Shown: positions 1 through 10,400 of the stretch, one piece after another
Layout: each line of letters starts with the position of its first letter
Numbering within the stretch: position 1 is the first letter of the stretch
Assembly (NCBI GenBank): GCA_948099385.1
Contig: CANUEZ040000067.1
Location: 20,850,501 to 20,914,500 of the forward strand
Direction of reading: 5' to 3'
Origin: Fasciola hepatica
Lineage: Eukaryota > Platyhelminthes > Trematoda > Plagiorchiida > Fasciolidae
DNA: 64,000 bases
The notes under the pieces: generated by a model
The model's input: the letters and a program-made list of their open reading frames with translations, nothing else
Databases searched by the model: none
What the model was told of the DNA's origin: nothing
Translations under genes and position numbers: made by a program

Positions 1-1494
1 TTGATAATTCTGTCTCCGGAGCAATTCATGTCCCGCTTTGTCGTTGTTACGAACGTTTGAGCAATGCGTAGCCAAATTCGCAACGGATCCCGAAATCAGA
101 AGACGATTATCCGTGATATTCTACGATACTAGATTATTACAATAAACAATGACATTAACAATATACAAACTTCAATAATACGATCACAAGGACTCAACAA
201 CGAGAAACCGAATAGCAGCGTGTGAGCAGACAGCACGTGAGTCACGCAGGTCCTGGACAAGGATGTGCCAAAGTAGCGCTCTGGGCGCGAACAAACAACA
301 ATTGGTCCATAGAAACAACCAGTTCGTAAAGACGAGTCAATAGTGTATGAAAATGAGTGATGTTGGGAAAAAACACTGAATCGCGAGGGAAAAAGGGGGA
401 TTTTCCACGACCGGCTGTTACAGTCGTTCCCAATCTGATGTGCTGCTTTGGGCTTCGAAAGTAAAGCCCTCCCAAACATAAGTTCTCCTGGAGTCTTATC
501 CGTTTCCCTATGATAATTGTTGCTATTCCTAAACAGCGCTTGAATCACGAAATTTTCCCGTGATTCTTCTTGTAACTGTGATGTCCGAATACTCTCTTTC
601 AATGAACAGCTGAGGTGTTTTACTATGCCGTTGCATAAAGGACTATACTGCATGGTTGGTGAATGTTTATTCCCTTGCTAGGTTCGAAATGTTTCGAATT
701 CGAAGCTAATGAACAGTGTGTCATTGTCTGTAACAACCTCTTCTGGCATACCAAAACGAGTAATGAGGTAGTTCGTCCAATGGATTAACGTAGAAGGGGT
801 TATATCTCCGCACAAGTGTACTTAATGCCACATGCTACAATAACACGTGGCAACAAGCGTATTTCGTTTTGTGTTGGAGCTGTTTAAAATGGTCCCATGA
901 TACCAGGAGCCAACTGTGCCCAGGGCCGTGTTGGATAATCCGCTGGTTATACTGGTGTCGGAGTGGGCTTTATTCTTTTATAGAAGTGTTGACAAAGCCC
1001 ACAATCGTTACCAATGACCTCAACGGGAAAACACATACGCGGCCACGAAAACTATTCGCCAACCCGCCAGTGGGTCCTTGCAAGTACATGATGTCCCTCG
1101 TGCGCTCTCATTGGAGTTTCGCGCTTGAGAGATCGTGAGATAAATCTCGATTCACGCATGATCCATTCACCTGTCACTGGAAGCTCCTCTCGCAGATTGT
1201 AGTAACATCTTGGTTCATCTGGAATAATAAATTTCTTGGGCGGCCATCCACCATAAAAGACATTGTTTCACCTGCTGCTGTTCACTGTCCCCCAGTGCTT
1301 TCCGACGCAATCTCTCGTTATAGCCTGAATTCGGAAATCATTCAGCTTAGCAATTGTTTAAGTTTCAGTCGTATCGTTCGCACTCTCGTGATAACTTAAC
1401 GGCAAACGCGAAAGTGCATCCGCAACCTGGTTTCCAGACTCGCGTCTGTATCGTATCGCGAAACCCCAGGATAGTAGTCTCGCGTAACAACGAC
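1..1494 (-). mobile_element. Decayed Gypsy-type LTR retrotransposon fragment (RNase H end plus integrase)
   Basis: On the minus strand the fragment reads, in order: the end of a Gypsy RNase H (about 1494-1370, with the hallmark ADALSRLP), an integrase HHCC zinc finger (about 1115-950, with HEGHH and later CGLCQHFYKR), the integrase core (about 830-655, with RFGMPEEVVTDN) and the region after the core (653-428, ending near GELMFGRALL). The core is spread over several frames. The position where the third catalytic residue (Glu) should follow an NG motif reads NGIVKH, so the Glu is missing. Reverse transcriptase, protease and gag are absent; RNase H is cut at 1494, where a BEL/Pao LTR begins. 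A solo LTR (45-422) interrupts the integrase, and coding resumes in frame in 1-44. Dead element; its outer ends lie outside the window or are lost. Confidence 0.8.
45..422 (-). repeat. Solo LTR of the local BEL/Pao family, with 5-bp target duplication
   Basis: The 378-bp block starts TGTTACGAACG and ends CTGTTACA as written, that is TGTAAC...GTAACA in element orientation. It is flanked on both sides by GTCGT (40-44 and 423-427). It clearly matches the LTRs at 1495-1869 and 5820-6192, and looks closer to the latter by eye. If the block and one GTCGT are ignored, the Gypsy integrase frame runs straight across the site. This shows a clean insertion followed by LTR-LTR recombination. Confidence 0.85.
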
Positions 1495-1869
1495 TGTGAG
1501 ACGTCTTTGAGCGGTGCGTAGCAAAATTCGCAACGGATTCCAAAATCAGAAGGTGATTAGCCGCGAAATTCTACGATACTAGATCATTGAATGAAAAATG
1601 ACGCGAAACAGATACAAACCTCAATTATACGGTCAAAGGGACTCAAAAACGGGAAACCAAATTGCGGCTTGCGAGAGAGGAGCACATGCACCACGCAGGT
1701 CCAGAACAAGGATATGAAAAAGCAGCGCGCTGGACGCGAATAGACAAACTTTGGTCCATAGAAACATACAGTGCGTAAAACAAGTCAATAGTGTAAATAA
1801 GTGAGTGATGTTCGGGAGAACATGGAACTGCAGTGCTCTTGGGGGGATTTTCCACTGTCAGTAGTTACA
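1495..1869 (-). repeat. 3' LTR of the BEL/Pao element
   Basis: About 375 bp, ending GTTACA at 1869 and beginning TGTGAGACG at 1495. It aligns along its length with the LTR at 5820-6192, but with many substitutions. The bases just inside it in element orientation, around 1870-1895, are G-rich (GGAGGATTTTGGTGGGCGG), in the place of a polypurine tract. Outside it at 1494 lies the Gypsy RNase H fragment. Confidence 0.75.
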
Positions 1870-2382
1870 CCGCCCACCAAAATCCTCCCGAATCATGGCA
1901 GAGTCAAAGCTTTGGCATAAGGGTGCTGATTCTTCCTACCTACCTAGATCCTGCTCTCAGTGCGCGTACCTAGTACCTTGTCGTCAGCGTTCTAATCATG
2001 ATTGCACCTGACCCGGAGGCCACACTGACGCGAGATCACTCTGCATCGTCCATGATAACGGCTGATCGATGACGGGCTTGAAGGGGCAACGTAGGTGCTG
2101 TCCTCGGGAGAGCCGTCGTACACTGGCTGTATGTGTTTGTATGAGTGTGTGTGGGTGCATGGTAGAATAACAGCTACTACCACATAAGGGGAAAAGCCTT
2201 CTGTAACGTCAACGAAAACGGTGAGCACTGCAACGTGTTTGATGGGGGTTATGTAGTACAAACGCGTACGATGTAAGTATGTATGTGTCCGAGTCTACCA
2301 TAGTTCAACATTTCAGCATGTCGTAAGTGCCTTCACACATGAGAGGTTCCTCTAAACACTTCGAAGACGAATGAGGGACAGT
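1870..2382. other. BEL/Pao 3' untranslated stretch
   Basis: About 510 bp between the integrase stop and the 3' LTR. It contains a GT/CA-rich patch near 2125-2160. No conserved coding signal was seen. Confidence 0.5.
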
Positions 2383-2997
2383 CTACTGGATGTCCGTGTT
2401 ATCGGCTTCTCCGTCTTCACTCTCGGGGAGGCTAATACTGCGTACGTCGCGGATTAGCGCTACGTGGACGGTCTTCACCTTCACAGTTCTTATCATTTCG
2501 TCAGAGCTTTCGATGGTTAACGTAGCCAGGCCCAAAGGCCAGGTGCTGTAACGCGCGTGTTTGTGTGCGGTCACTACGACGTCCCCGACCTTGAATGGTC
2601 TTGTTTTGATCAGACACTTCTGTCGAGCTTGCAGAGCCGGTGGGTACTCCCGCAGCCATCGCCTCCAAAAAACCTTGGCTAGAGAGTGCGCTCGCTTCCA
2701 TCCGTGGAGGTAGCTCCCCCGAAGGTTTACTGGTCCTTGGAAACTTTCTTTCGACCTTAACGTCAATAAGTTGTTTGGAGTGAGCGCCAGACGGGTGGGG
2801 TTGCCGTTCATTATTGGAACCAGTGAGCGGTTGCTCAGGATTCTCTCTACCTCAGTCATGACAGTGATCAACCTTTCGTCATCGCACAGCTGTTGCTCAA
2901 TAATCGACAGCAATGTTCGCCTGGTAGACAGGATCAGACGTTCCCATACGCCGCCGCGGTGGCTGGCCTGCAGGTGATTGAAGTGCCGTCGTATACC
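2383..2997 (-). pseudogene. BEL/Pao integrase C-terminal part
   Basis: On the minus strand this encodes the segment after the integrase core, including HFNHLQASHRGGVWERLI, then the conserved Pao C-terminal module (near FQGPVNLRGSYLHG and FKVGDVVV) up to the stop at 2383. A single TAA near 2998 separates it from the upstream RT/integrase frame, with which it is otherwise in the same frame. The integrase joins DNA ends of the reverse transcript to the target. This copy cannot be complete because the integrase N-terminus and first catalytic region are missing upstream. Confidence 0.75.
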
Positions 2998-3695
2998 TTA
3001 GGCCACGGTTTGATTCTGCAGCTCCCGCTGAGGGCCCACGAATTTCTTCCCGTTGTCGGAGTATATATCTGCCGGTACGCCTCTCCGGTTGACAAAGCGC
3101 TGCAAGACCCGTAGGAAAGAGTCGGTTTTCATTGCATGTAGTTTGCTCATCCGCGTTTTATGGCCAGGAGTCAAACATCGTGGAATCCTCATGTCCACTA
3201 ATTTCTTCAAGGTGTTTAAAAATTCTTCCCAGTCCAGCCGGTCCTCTTGGTCCAGTGACTGGTCCCAGTCAACTTTCTTACGGCACAGCCGCTGCAGCAA
3301 GATCTTTCCGGGTAGCAGCCAGGGAGAGACGAAACCGAGTGGGTCGAACAGACTAGAGACAGCGGATAATATGCCTCGACGGGTTACAGACAACTCGTGA
3401 ACGTTTAGCTCAAAAACAAAATCGTCCGTCTCCGCGCCCCATTGTATTCCTAAAGTGCGTTCGGTAGGGAATAAAGAGCCGTCCAAATCTCTAACCCTTT
3501 CGGCCTTCTCGTGGTACGGAACGACCTCGAGCACTTCTGGAGCATTCGACATCCATTATGTTAAATGGAAGCCGCCCTCACCTAGCCATCTCTTCAGGCC
3601 TTGGAAATGCGCTAGAGCTGATTCTATATCATCGAATGATCCAAGGTAGTCGTTGACGTAGAAATCCCTGCATATCGTTCCCACAGATCCTGGTC
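2998..3695 (-). pseudogene. BEL/Pao RT remnant, connection region and start of integrase core
   Basis: The RT fingers and most of the palm are deleted: the protease-RT frame ends at 3696 and the sequence resumes just before the active site. There the usual YVDD motif reads YVND (about 3650), a loss of a catalytic Asp. The frame continues through EGGFHLT and meets a stop near 3553. The connection region follows (SSLFDPLGFVSPWLLPGK), then runs directly into integrase core sequence (MKTDSFLRVLQRF, DIYSDNGKKFVG), showing that RNase H and the integrase N-terminus were deleted. Confidence 0.8.
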
Positions 3696-4770
3696 TCAAA
3701 AGAAGCTTTCTTTCAGTCGTAGAAGACGCTGGAGAACATAGTTTCGGTTATCAGTCCACGGGTCGACCGACGTGCGCCATGGGAGGGGAACCTCGAACTG
3801 TTTTTTGAGGCCTCTAGTGCCTTGCCGCACCGTTTGTAAAGCTAAGTGATCCTCTTGAGACAACGTCGGTCTTTGGTCCCCAATGTCATGAAACTCCTTT
3901 TCATACAGCCACTGCAGATGGCACTCTATGCAGTCCGTTTCGGCGGATAAGTAATTCACGGAACCACGTACCCCTACTGGACCGTATAGCATCCATCCCA
4001 GAACCGTGCGTACGGCATAAGGTGCCTGGCGGTCGCCCACTCTCTGGTCAAGCACCCAATGCGCCTCTGGCACGTCGCAGCCGATGAGGAGATCCACTTC
4101 ATCATCTTCCCAGTCTACAACGGCTACATCCTGCAGGTGGGACCACCGAGTCAAGATTGCGTTCACTGACCTTGGTGCTCGCATGGGGAGATCCGCTAAC
4201 GTGAATGCCTCCGTTGGTTCGATTTGCTCGTTAGTGTCTAAAGAGATGAGTTGCAACCTTAATCTACCGGCAGTCATTACCTGTGTTCCTCCCACCGTGC
4301 TCACTGCTAACGACGTCGCACATTTAGCCAGTTGGTGTTTGCCGACAAACTGTTCTTTCACTGGGGTAGTGTCAGATCCACTGTCGACGAAAGCCAACGC
4401 CTTGACTATCCCAGTCGGAGTCACTACTCCCATTGCAACTACGCCAAAACGCACCGGTTTACTGGTAGACCGCGACGTTGAACAAATAACGCTGGGATTG
4501 GTACTCGCCTCGGGTAAAGTTACTCTCGCCTGATGCTGCAACCGATGGTGTCTGCCCGTGCAGCCCTCGTAACCACATCTGTTCCTTGTTCTACAAGCTG
4601 CCGCCCGTTGCCTGGTGTTGAGACAAATAAAACACGCTCCTGCCATTCTCGCCATTCCCCACCGTTCGTCTATTGTGGCGTTGCCGAACTTGGGGCATTC
4701 TGGTAGTCCATGGCTAACATCACAGGACGTGCAACTTGGTTGCGCTGTGGCATCGCGTGAAATGGCGTGT
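3696..4770 (-). pseudogene. BEL/Pao zinc knuckle and aspartic protease (A17 type), start of RT
   Basis: Cysteine/histidine-rich knuckles occur in this frame: CTSC...H...C upstream of 4655, then CFICLN...C...C...C...HH. They are followed by the protease active site AFVDSGSDTT (DSG triad) and LIGCDVPEAHWVL, a signature of Pao polyproteins just after the protease. The frame ends at 3696 within the N-terminal RT region (VLQRLLRLKESF). The protease would process the polyprotein. The knuckle frame differs from the gag frame before it, so a frameshift lies near 4740-4850. I cannot tell whether that is programmed or mutational. Confidence 0.8.
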
Positions 4771-5779
4771 GCATTGGTCCAAGGTTGATATTTCGGCTGT
4801 TCCCGTCAGTGGTTTGAGCTTGACTAGTACTGGGCTTGTTTGCTCGGTTGCTGTCCCGGATGAGTCGGCCAAATCTGCTGTCAGCTATCTTGGTTTGCCT
4901 GTCCAAGTATTCGGTCAGGTCCTCGAAGTTGGCCTCCCTGTCGCTTCGGCTTATCCGTTCAGCTTCTTCCGCCCACCGACCCTGTAGTTCGGGAGAGAGG
5001 TGACGGACTATGTTTTCCAAAGTGTGCATGACATCTAGGTCAGGCCTGTAACCTAAATGGTCGAGGGCTATTGAGCAGTTTTGCATCTTAATCATCAGGT
5101 CGGCCATGGTGTAGACGTCGCCCTTGGTTCTCTTTGCCTCTACCATCACGCCCTCTATTAGGTTACGGGCTACTTTGAAAGGTTGGCCAAACAAGTCCCT
5201 TAGAATCTTCCTTGCTCTGGTGTAGCCTTGTTCCGGGTCCAGCATGGTACACACGTCGATAGATTCTCTTGCTCGGCCTCGACAGCAGTGAGTAAGGTAG
5301 AGAAGCCTTTGCCCAGGGTCGGCTACCTTATTTTCAGCGAACGTCTCGAACTGCTTGACAAACTTGCAGTAATGTTCAGTTCTCCCATCGAAAACCATTA
5401 GTTCCACTCTTGGCAAATCGATCGATGGTGTCTTGTAGTCGGCGACCGGCGTGGGGTTCTTTATCTCATTGTACTCTGATCTATCGGAAGTGTCGTAATC
5501 GCTGGCCTCATGCTCGCGCCCTTTCTGTATGCACTTCATTTCTGCCTCCTGGGCCTGTTGTCTAGCAGATAACAGTCGTTATCCTAGGTCTAATATCCTC
5601 AGCCTATATAGATCGACATCCTTACAATCCATATTGTCCTCAGTAGCACATGAACTAGCATTGATAGAACTAGGCGATCTACCATTAACTAAAGAATCAA
5701 ATGTACCCAAAGCCTCCCCAGAGACTTGCCGTGTTACTTCCAGTCCGGATTTCAAAGTTTTCGATCTTTTTCTTGGCAT
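4670..5779 (-). pseudogene. BEL/Pao gag-like protein (DUF1759-type)
   Basis: The frame starts at an ATG at 5777-5779, 40 bp inside the 5' LTR (MPRKRSKTLKS). One in-frame TAA near 5577-5579 interrupts it, after which it runs open to 4670. The central part (LPRVELMVFDGRTEHYCKFV, then LTHCCRGRARESI and ILRDLFGQPFKV) is the gag-like domain that precedes the protease in BEL/Pao elements. The C-terminal end is out of frame with the zinc knuckles. The particle-forming role is inferred from family position. Confidence 0.75.
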
Positions 5780-5819
5780 TTTGAGTGTTTTCCTTGTTCC
5801 AAGTTGATCTATTGAGTAT

Positions 5820-6192
5820 TGTTACGAACGTTTGAGCAATGCGTAGCCAAGTCGCAACGGATCCCGAAATCAAAAGGCGATTATCCGTGATATTCTACGA
5901 TACTAGATCATTACATGTACAATGACACCAAAAAATACAAACATCAACAAAGAGATCACACGGACTCAACAACGAGAAACCGAATAGCAGCGTGTGAGCA
6001 AGGAGCACGTGCGTCACGCTGGTCCTGAACAAGGATTTGACAAAGTAGCCCTCTGGGCGCGAACAAACAACAATTGGTCCATAGAAACAACCAGTTCGTA
6101 AAGACACGTCAATAGTGTGAGCAAGTGAGTGATGTTGGGAAAAACGCTGAATCGCAAGGGTTTTAGGGGATTTTCCACTACCGGTCGTTACA
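5820..6192 (-). repeat. 5' LTR of the BEL/Pao element
   Basis: 373 bp starting TGTTACGAACG at 5820 and ending CGGTCGTTACA at 6192 as written. It looks very similar to the solo LTR at 45-422. Its inner edge lies 40 bp from the gag ATG. I did not find a clear primer-binding site in the 40-bp leader. Confidence 0.8.
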
Positions 6193-7371
6193 TGCGACGG
6201 GAATTCAACTTACCCCTCGGATACAGCTTTTGAGTTGCGAGATCTGGATGCAGTGTATCAACCGTCACTGGGCTTTTACTTACTAGAAGATGTCCAACTT
6301 TGCATCCGAATAGTAGTTAGTAAGAAACCCCGACCGACCAGGCAGCTTCAGATGCAAAATGCCGCACTGGATTCACGAAAGTGACAACGGCTAGGAACTC
6401 GGGGTTAGCTATTTCTGACGACTTCCCACCTGGACAGCAATGCTGTGCTAGAACTGAAAAAGCCTCTGAGGAATTGCAGGGATTTGGAATGACCGGGGTT
6501 TATATTTCCACCTTACAAGGCTGCCGATGGGCCCCGCTTGGATTGTTGTGTCAAGGAGTTGTGGCCTTTCTTTGTAAAGGATATCGGCCTTTTCGAACAT
6601 GTTCAAGGAGGCCTCACTGGACTGAGCACTAGCCGACAGTGCTTGCCTACTAGCAAAGGCTCGGGCACTGAACTTATCCTCGCTCTACTGCGGGGGGCTC
6701 AGAGGTGACTCAATGGAAGCACTTTAGTTCTTCAATGAGTATCTTGACCATCGGGTGCTTACTCCACTGCTGTTGAGCCGACTGAAGTGACAATAGCAGA
6801 AACATTTGTCGAGTTCAAACATGGGCTGGACTGTAACCGCCGTACTGATTTTTCTCCTTCAGGCATCCTGTCGTGACTTTCGGCATTACTACTGCAATTT
6901 CGGAGTCAACGTTGTTCCTCGGCTTCATCTTCCTTATTTCTCTCCTTTCCGCGGCTTAACATGGTGGCAACCCCTTTCCGATTTTATGCCTCCTTACTAC
7001 CATCTCGCACTTTCCTTTCACTACCTTTAACGTTGCACTTCCATAACTTCCCTCACTGAGGCTGATGGGGGGTGCTAGCTGGAATTCACCAAGGGACAAC
7101 GACCCTGTGGGGCTCCTTAGACTCTGGTACTACGGCTGGAGGTTCCCTCTTCCGTCCTTCTGTTTCTCCACTCACCACTGCATCCAGTTATCCAAAGAGC
7201 TCGCAGTGCTGGAGCCTAGAGAATTTGGGCATTCACCGTGGTCCGAATTGAGTCGACTGGACTTGTTTGAACGCACCAATTTGGCGCCCTGGTCTCGATC
7301 ACTATTTCGAAATGGCTGATGACATTGGTTCGTGTGGCCTTCCTTGGTTTTAATTGGCATTTCTTCCATAG
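6193..7371. other. Region upstream of the first recognised LIN9 exons
   Basis: About 1.2 kb between the BEL/Pao 5' LTR and the first LIN9 exons. Only short open frames occur and none resembles a family I know. The 5' end of LIN9 (start codon, 5' UTR, promoter) may lie here, but I could not place it. Confidence 0.4.
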
Positions 7372-7409
7372 ATGAGCTAGATGAGTATGGTTCTTCATAT
7401 AGAAAAAAC
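7372..7409 (+). CDS. LIN9: LIN9 tentative 5' exon
   Basis: The acceptor CCATAG precedes 7372 and the donor GTAAGT starts at 7410. The 38 bp encode ELDEYGSSYRKN in phase with the next exon. The intron that would follow (7410-7442, 33 bp) has no stop and keeps the frame. The exon is not supported by a conserved motif; the sequence could instead be part of a longer first exon. Confidence 0.45.
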
Positions 7410-10400
7410 GTAAGTTATTTGATAGTTCTTATTTGCGTTCAGCCACCCCGTCTGAGGAAAAAGAGCCGCTATTTCGAGGATTACTACGAACCCTCGTCGC
7501 ATTACAGAACTCGTTTGTTCCCATCGAACAGGCCTCATCCACCAGCTGATAATGTCTCGCAGAAAATTCGGAAGCCTCATAAGTTGGTAGGTATCGTTTA
7601 TTCGTCATCCATCATTCTATACAGCACAAGTCACTTGCCGGCCGCTCACCTTGGCATGGTCTCGTCCAGCATCCGGAGCGTCGAGTTGCTCAAGTTAATG
7701 CTGTTCGTCTGAGAAATGTATTAAAGCTACCAAAGGCTCACAAGTGGGTGTTTTATGAGTGGTTTTATTCCAATCTGGACAGGTAGGATGCGAACAACTA
7801 ATCTATTTGAATCTAGACCATTGCTTCTTGGGGAGAACGACTTCCGAATTTGTCTGCGAGAAAATTTCCCGAATGTCAAAACTCGACGTCTCTCCCGAGC
7901 ACACTGGTCATTGTTACGTCGGCTGATGGGTAAACCGCGCCGCTGTTCGATGGCTTTCTTTGACGAGGAACGACGGTCTCTGAACGAAAAAAGGGAAAAG
8001 ATTCGCACACTGCAAGGGACCCGTTCCGTTCAGTTGGAATTTCTGCGCGATCTACCAGATGATATGCACGTACCTATGCCGCTTATAATTGGCACCAAAA
8101 TAACTGCCAGGTTTGTCTGCTGCTTCTTTTTTTTTAGCCCCCCTTATTTCAAATTGCTCTGGGTATATTCCCTTGGAAGTCGTAGTTTGCCATTGAGGCA
8201 GTGGGGTGTACCCTTTCCACCACACTCATGTGCAGTTATGTACTAATGAGTTTATTCTTTCAAGATCTGGGGTAGTCAAACGCGAGTAGAAAATCCTGAA
8301 GTGACTTAGTTGCTACTATCCAACCTCGCAATTGGGATATTTCTCGTGGTGACCAGTGTAGTGTATGGTGGGACATCAGTTTCCCAAGCAGGTGTGATTT
8401 CAGGTTACTATCACATGTCTTTAAATTAACGAGTTACATGCTGTCACGGAAAGTGACATTCACCCGATGAATATATACATTCTCTGTTCTTACCAGGGTG
8501 CGTTACCCCACCGACGGTTTGTACACGGGAAAAGTGGATGCTATCGACGCATTGCGCCATTGCTACCGTGTTACTTTTGACAAAGTCGCCCTAGGTACTC
8601 GATCGATCCCGGACTATGAAGTCCTCAGCCTCTTTCCTCAAGAGACTATACCACTATCGGCCTATAAGACGCAACACAAAGCCAGCCGGAATTTGTTCAT
8701 GAGCCCCGCCCGCTTGCTGGCACAGTCTGCTTTACAGGTGCGTTGAGTTTCCAAGTATGCGATCACTGTTATGGCGAGCATACGTCATTTCGGTAACTAA
8801 TATTCAGTATAAATCTTGTCGATTTAAAAAAATGATCTTTCGAGATTGCACTCGTCCTTTTGTATGAAAGCGTACTGCACGGGTTTTGCAAGAGTTTTGT
8901 ATAGAAGATATCCCATGATCATTTAAGCCCACTGCATTATCAGACAGAACCGATAGACAGTAATCCACTATTGTTTGGCTCGTTACCACACGTGACCCAT
9001 TGGGACTTGATGTAGTTCTCCACTCCAAATCTCTGTTTGGTTACCGGCTATCCCTAATGGTGCAATGGCCTTTGAGGCTGACGTAGGCCCCTTCCACTGT
9101 ACCCATGCGCAAGCGTGTAGTGAAAAAACCATAAGCCTAAAAGCAACAATATCTTGATAGGTTACGCGATAGGTAAGCGCTCTCTGACACGGGTAATCTC
9201 GTCGTCTAATTTTATCTTTCCTAGCAAACAGCGGTTTTGTTCCTTAGTTTTCACACCGATTGTGTTTATTTGTTTCATTTGAAATCGCGCCCCAAGTTGA
9301 GTATCAACTCACGGTTGTTTCTTTCCATTGCTCATGAGCAGAACGTAGCTACTTTTATAACTAAAATTGCCTTGTCAATATGTTTCAGGGGAAACGCCAT
9401 CACATGCATCATCACAAGTATGCACATGGTCTGGCTTCGGGTGCTGGCGGCCCTGGGGATGTGCATGTTAACGATTGTCCCTTGTGTCAAGCCGAGGCTT
9501 CGGCCTCCGCTGGAGCCACCGTGCGAACGACCATTTCTTCTGGATATGGAACAAACAGCAATCTGTTGTCGGCTCCCCTCAAGTTACCCGCGATAAGTAG
9601 TGGTGACGTGGCGGCGTCCATGGGAAGCGCGGCCCTGGCGCTTGCGGAACCTCCGTCAGGCCGGTTGCTTCTGAATGAGGCGGATATATATGGTGGATAC
9701 CCCATGAAATTCCTAGTGATGGTGGTACGTTCGTGTGAAGTTTTCGTTTGTTGTGTCCGATGATTTAAATTTCTCTTCGTCCTACATTTATTCCATGGGC
9801 GCTTACACGAATTAGATTTTGTGACACTTTAGAATGCATACACCGCATTGCAGCCCTCTTGTTTTGGTCACCACCAATTCAGTTCAGTTTGTACAGCTAT
9901 TAATGGTACTTCAGAATCGTTGATTCTAGTCGATATCTGTCAGTGGGAACCACAGTCAGAAAACAAAAATTTCAAAGCGCGAAAAAGTAAGATTACATAC
10001 AAGAAGTGAATAAATAACCTTCCAAAGTCCCCAACCACTGAATCAGAAGACTGATACCATATAAGACCACTTTCCATGCCTTCTGTGTTACAGAAAGACC
10101 ATCGTTGTTCATCTTCCGGTCACGAATTGTTACACTAAACATGGTATACCGAAGAGTTCTACCCCGGGAACATGCACAACACGTGCTCTAACGACCTTAT
10201 TCTGACAGAGGCATCAACAGCCAATGAAAATTCATAATGGTTTGGAGACAAATGTAATGTATGAATATTACGATGCAAGTACATTGTGGACTGTGGTTCA
10301 GTTCAGTCTAGTCCTTTCATTTTTCTGAAAAATGAATCGGTTATTCAAGCACCGCCAGAGAAAAAACCAGGAAAAAAACCGCGTCTCACGTGGGTTTCTG

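Larger units (their letters stand above)
1495..6192 (-). mobile_element. BEL/Pao LTR retrotransposon, LTR-bounded, defective
   Basis: A 4.7-kb element read from high to low coordinates: 5' LTR (6192-5820), a 40-bp leader, gag-like region (5779-4670), zinc knuckles and aspartic protease (to 3696), a truncated RT with Pao-type connection region (3695 to about 3110), truncated integrase (to 2383), a 3' untranslated stretch (2382-1870) ending in a G-rich run, and the 3' LTR (1869-1495). Gene order and protein signatures are those of BEL/Pao. Much of the RT, the RNase H and part of the integrase are deleted. The 3' LTR looks more diverged than the 5' LTR, so the two may not be the original pair, and no target duplication is visible outside the ends. 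Confidence 0.8.

Noticed and set aside
45..1869. LTRs at 45-422 and 1495-1869 as the two ends of one deleted Gypsy element
   Set aside because: The first LTR has its own GTCGT duplication and the integrase frame continues on its far side, so it is a separate solo insertion. The second LTR fits better as the BEL/Pao 3' end.
6193..6210. A target duplication partner for the BEL/Pao left flank (ACGAC at 1490-1494)
   Set aside because: The right flank reads TGCGAC, which does not match at the LTR border; only a shifted CGAC is shared.
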